NCBI GenBank assembly: GCA_022457155.1
Contig: JAJGOT010000511.1
Coordinates: forward strand, 62,001-126,000
DNA length: 64,000 nt
Reading direction: 5' to 3'
Source: Cladopsammia gracilis
Taxonomy: Eukaryota > Cnidaria > Anthozoa > Scleractinia > Dendrophylliidae
The number at the start of each line of letters is the position of its first letter. Within the stretch, counting starts at the first letter, position 1. Made by a program: the position numbers and the translations under genes. The notes under the pieces were generated by a model. That model ran no database searches. It was not told where the DNA came from and saw only the letters and a list, made by a program, of their open reading frames with translations. Below are positions 60,811-64,000 of this stretch, in pieces.

Positions 60811-61670
60811 TGTGGAATATATTACTCGCGAGAAGCCAGTGTGCATTGGCAAATTGACAAGACCACCGGTATCCAAAAGTGCAATCTACTCAAGATATTT
60901 ATCGACTTGCGATAAGCCAGGATCGTTTGCAGGCTTTTGTTTTACGTCATCTGTGCTATGGTACACACAGAAAGATGAACCCAATAATTTTATGTGAAAA
61001 AGTGTAATTTGAGAGCAAGCTTTTTTTCTCATGATCATGAATCCAAAATACTTTTCTAAAGGTCTAAACTTTTAAATGGAACTCATATTTTACTTGAATG
61101 AAAATGTCTTTCCTTTGAATAAGAGTCAAACACTTATCAGAATACAGTGATTTTCTGCTTCTGGAAGTCTTGGCATCTATTTCTCCAACTAAATATTAAT
61201 TGCGGCGCAGAGCGCTGGCGTCTGCGAAAATAATATTATAAACATCACTATAGTTCAGCAACCAATTTAATGATCTCATTTAATGTTTTCTAAAATTTCA
61301 ACTTTTCCTATGTATATACGGTAGAATGCCATTCTTATCAGTAAAGATGATTTGCATAATGTTTTCGCAAATTTAAAAAATCTTGAAAGCACCTGTATGC
61401 GGACTTCGATTTGCTATTCGCACGAATAGCAAATCGAAGTATGGGTGCCCCCGTGTTTGAACAAGTTTTATTGCAATTCGCCTTTAAGTATTAAACTGGA
61501 AGTTCTTCTTATTATTTGATATTTCCTTCAAAGTTTGGCGCATCAACAACACAGTACGCCAGACGGAGCGGAATAAAATTTTGGACCTTTGCATGTATCA
61601 GATTACAGAGCCATTGAAACATTTCAAATGCTGGTTCCTGTTGCTACGTTTCAAACGATGGGTTTTATTT
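60811..61670. other. Intergenic DNA, nothing recognised
   Basis: One short inverted pair (TTCGATTTGCTATTCG and CGAATAGCAAATCGAA at 61408-61440). No gene seen. Confidence 0.4.
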
Positions 61671-61675
61671 TTGGT

Positions 61676-61962
61676 TAAATGTTTCACACGCTATCATTTT
61701 TTTTTAATGTTTCACACGCTGGCTTTTTTAAATGTTTAACATACTGTTTTTTTAAAAAAGTTTAACACGCTGGCTTTTTTTTTAACGTTTCACACGCTGG
61801 CTTTTTTTTTTAACGTTTCACACGCTGGCTTTTTTTTAACATTTCACACGCTGGCTTTTTTTAACGTTTCACATGCTGGCTTTTTTTTTAACGTTTCACA
61901 CGCTGGCGCTTTTAAACGTTTCAAATGCTCTGTTTTTAACGTTTCAAATGCTACACGCTAAA
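61676..61962 (+). repeat. Minisatellite, 25-28 bp unit
   Basis: About eleven units of AACGTTTCACACGCTGGC plus a T run of varying length. Outer units decay (AAATGCT, CATACTG). The same words TTTCAAATGCT and TTTCAAACGAT start to appear upstream at 61617. Confidence 0.88.
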
Positions 61963-63040
61963 ACCCAACGAACGATAGAAAAATCGACACGCTTCAAACG
62001 CTGCAAACGATAGAAAAAATCAGCCAAACATGAAGCGAAATGGTACATGGTCGGTCGAAATTTTTGCGAGTCAACTGGCATATTTCTATCATTACTCTTC
62101 AACCCAGTGTGGTAGAAGAGATACAAACATCACAACATTTACCTGAATAACCAGAGAATCCTTTTATTTGACCCTTTTCCTTGGTATTAAGTCCATAACG
62201 GCATAAAAACGACTTAAAGTCAAACATTGTAAGTAATTTGCAATTGTACACCAACACTGTGCGCATGGCCATAGAACCAAAGTTTACCTTGTGTTCTGTA
62301 GAGCTGATTCTCATGACTCGACTTAAATTAATTTTCCAAAGTTTGAGCTTCAAAAGTTGGGTTGTGGCTTAACTGTGAGTGCTGCATATGTGCCGGAGTT
62401 TTTACAATAATTGTGTGCAAATTTCATGAGAAAATATTAAGAGAATGAACAGAAAACTGATGTTACAACTGTACCTGTTACCTTTACCTGCATGTATCTC
62501 CTTCTTGCTTAGTATCACATAAGACCTCAGAAAACTGATAACTCTACCACAATTCCCTGATTAAGCCTGAGCTGTAATGTATCATCAAGACCATGAAGAG
62601 CCAACACTTCATTGACTGTTTTTAAAACATTTATATGTGCATGATATAAGCTTGCAGTGTGGGTCGACTATCTTGGTAGAAAATACCTTTCTCAAGACCC
62701 AGTTTGAAGGGCTGAAATTTTCCATCAGTGCTTGGCAGTTGGATACTAATCTGGGTAGAGAATTTAGCAAAAATTATGTAAAATTGAAAAGCCATCCATC
62801 AGCAGTAAGTAAACTGCCATTATACAGTCATAAAAACCTTGTCTGTTGCAGTTCACTCATCTAGTATTCCAGTGTGTTTTTTGCAAACACTTGGCACCCT
62901 TGAACAAACCTGCATCCCAAGGTGGGATAAACACAAAGTTTTCTACTCTTTGATGATAACCTGACCTAAACTGATACATGTATCTAACTTGTGCTCATCT
63001 TAAGGCCACTCAACAGTTTCATATCTCAGGATACAAATAA
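61963..63040. other. Intergenic DNA, nothing recognised
   Basis: No exon with acceptable splice borders or family motif found. Confidence 0.35.
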
Positions 63041-63042
63041 TA

Positions 63043-63225
63043 TACACCACTTTCACAATGGCGGCCGATTTATTTATTCTTTCGTATGTATGTTAATTAG
63101 CCTCACTGGCCTCGGTTTAGAGTAAAAATTCTTTTGAATTTTGCACACGCCAGCGAGGCCTTAAAGGCTAATTAACATACATATAAAAGAATAAATACAT
63201 CGGCTGCCATTATGAAAGGGGTGTA
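63043..63225. repeat. Foldback element with about 70-bp arms
   Basis: TACACCACTTTCACAATGGC and GTATGTTAATTAGCC at the left pair with GGCTAATTAACATAC and GCCATTATGAAAGGGGTGTA at the right, around a loop of about 50 bp. Confidence 0.75.
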
Positions 63226-63945
63226 TTATTTTAGTTCAGCTGGTCTAAAGGTCTTGTTTTTGGGTTTCGATTCTTATTTGTCTGTGTCTGTTTTTCAAGG
63301 GTCTGTTGATTGTTATTGCATGCAATAATATTATGATCAGTACCCGTGTAACATGCAGTCAATAGTCTGGCTTTGAACTTCAGAGTTGCAATGTTAAAGG
63401 TGTGTTAAGATGACCTTCAGAGATTCTAAAATGGGAGAGATTTCTGACAGAAGGATTAAACATTGTTCTTTAAAACTTCCACATTAAGGTATTACAGTTG
63501 TTGTTTTTTACCAGGGGACAGACACATTCATGTGTTATCACTTAGTTTAAAAAAATACAAATGTTTGATATCAGTATTTTCCCTCCCTCCCTCCCCCAAC
63601 AACAACAAACAAACAAATCTTTGCATAATGCAGGGCTGTTGTTAGTAGTCAGTTTGAACTCAAAGTTTGAAAATGACTAGAGCACAACAACCATGGGTGG
63701 CTACAGCTGTAAATGTTAAGGCTGTGCTCTTAGAAGAATCACAGGGAACCCAACTATGAACTCTGGGGTGCCCGGCACTTAAGCTTTATGCAAAAGTAAA
63801 TTTTTCTAGTCGCCTGAAGATAAAAGTAAGGAGCCTAAGGCCCCTGGGCACTGCTAGAGCACAGCCCTGCTGATGTACATGTATTTTGAGTTTAAGACCA
63901 CCTGTTTTCCTTGCGTACATTATCATGTTGTGGCAACTTCAAAAC
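63226..63945. other. Right-edge DNA, nothing recognised
   Basis: No gene or repeat end identified before the MITE that runs off the window. Confidence 0.3.
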
Positions 63946-64000
63946 GTAACCCTTTCACTCTCAGAGTCTATTATAGAGACATGTAGTGTAGTTCAAACTT
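63946..64000 (+). mobile_element. TTAACCCTTTC-type MITE, copy 3 (cut by window end)
   Basis: Begins GTAACCCTTTCACTCTCAGA and continues GTCTATTATAGAGACATGTA, matching 53990 onward. Confidence 0.65.

Overview
The window is eukaryotic nuclear DNA, AT-rich and intron-rich, with many short foldback transposons. The mix of gene families points to an anthozoan cnidarian, most likely a stony coral: tandem clan-2 cytochrome P450s, a matrix metalloproteinase ending in ShKT domains, an endogenous GH9 cellulase, Penelope-like elements, THAP and OTU transposon genes, and abundant MITEs. The species is an inference from family content; no marker gene is present.

Layout. (1) About 1-22 kb: a tandem triplication of a two-exon microsomal P450 gene, all on the minus strand. 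Units 1 and 3 are intact (exon 1 at 7423-7573 with exon 2 at 1209-2626; exon 1 at 21094-21244 with exon 2 at 15286-16694). The middle unit keeps its promoter, exon 1 (12769-12919) and intron but has no exon 2. (2) About 22-29 kb: gene-poor DNA with foldback elements, a 380-bp direct repeat and decayed coding remnants. (3) 29.1-41.4 kb: one minus-strand gene assembled here from six exons whose phases all agree, giving a 332-aa secreted matrix metalloproteinase with furin site, catalytic domain, short Gly-rich linker and two C-terminal ShKT domains. Its third intron (7.2 kb) holds an OTU fragment, a LINE fragment and two motif-iterating repeats. (4) 41.7-44.1 kb: nested MITEs, then a TATA-driven plus-strand first exon of an unidentified secreted protein. 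(5) 44.5-48.7 kb: a minus-strand GH9 endoglucanase of 817 aa (three exons) with two CBM2-like modules and a Pro/Thr linker. (6) 49-50.8 kb: a head-to-head Penelope-like inverted dimer inside one 14-bp target duplication. (7) 51.4-53.8 kb: a TTAA-flanked DNA transposon with long terminal inverted repeats carrying a THAP protein and a second acidic ORF. (8) 54-64 kb: LINE ends, several MITE families, a second Penelope-like element, a minisatellite and unrecognised single-copy-looking DNA.

The host genes are not an operon. They are a P450 detoxification or steroid-type oxidase cluster, an extracellular protease and a secreted cellulase. The most unusual feature is the number of short foldback elements whose interior is built from many degenerate copies of one 8-14 bp motif, at least six unrelated families in 64 kb, plus a MITE family that carries six CCAAT boxes and an E2F-like site.
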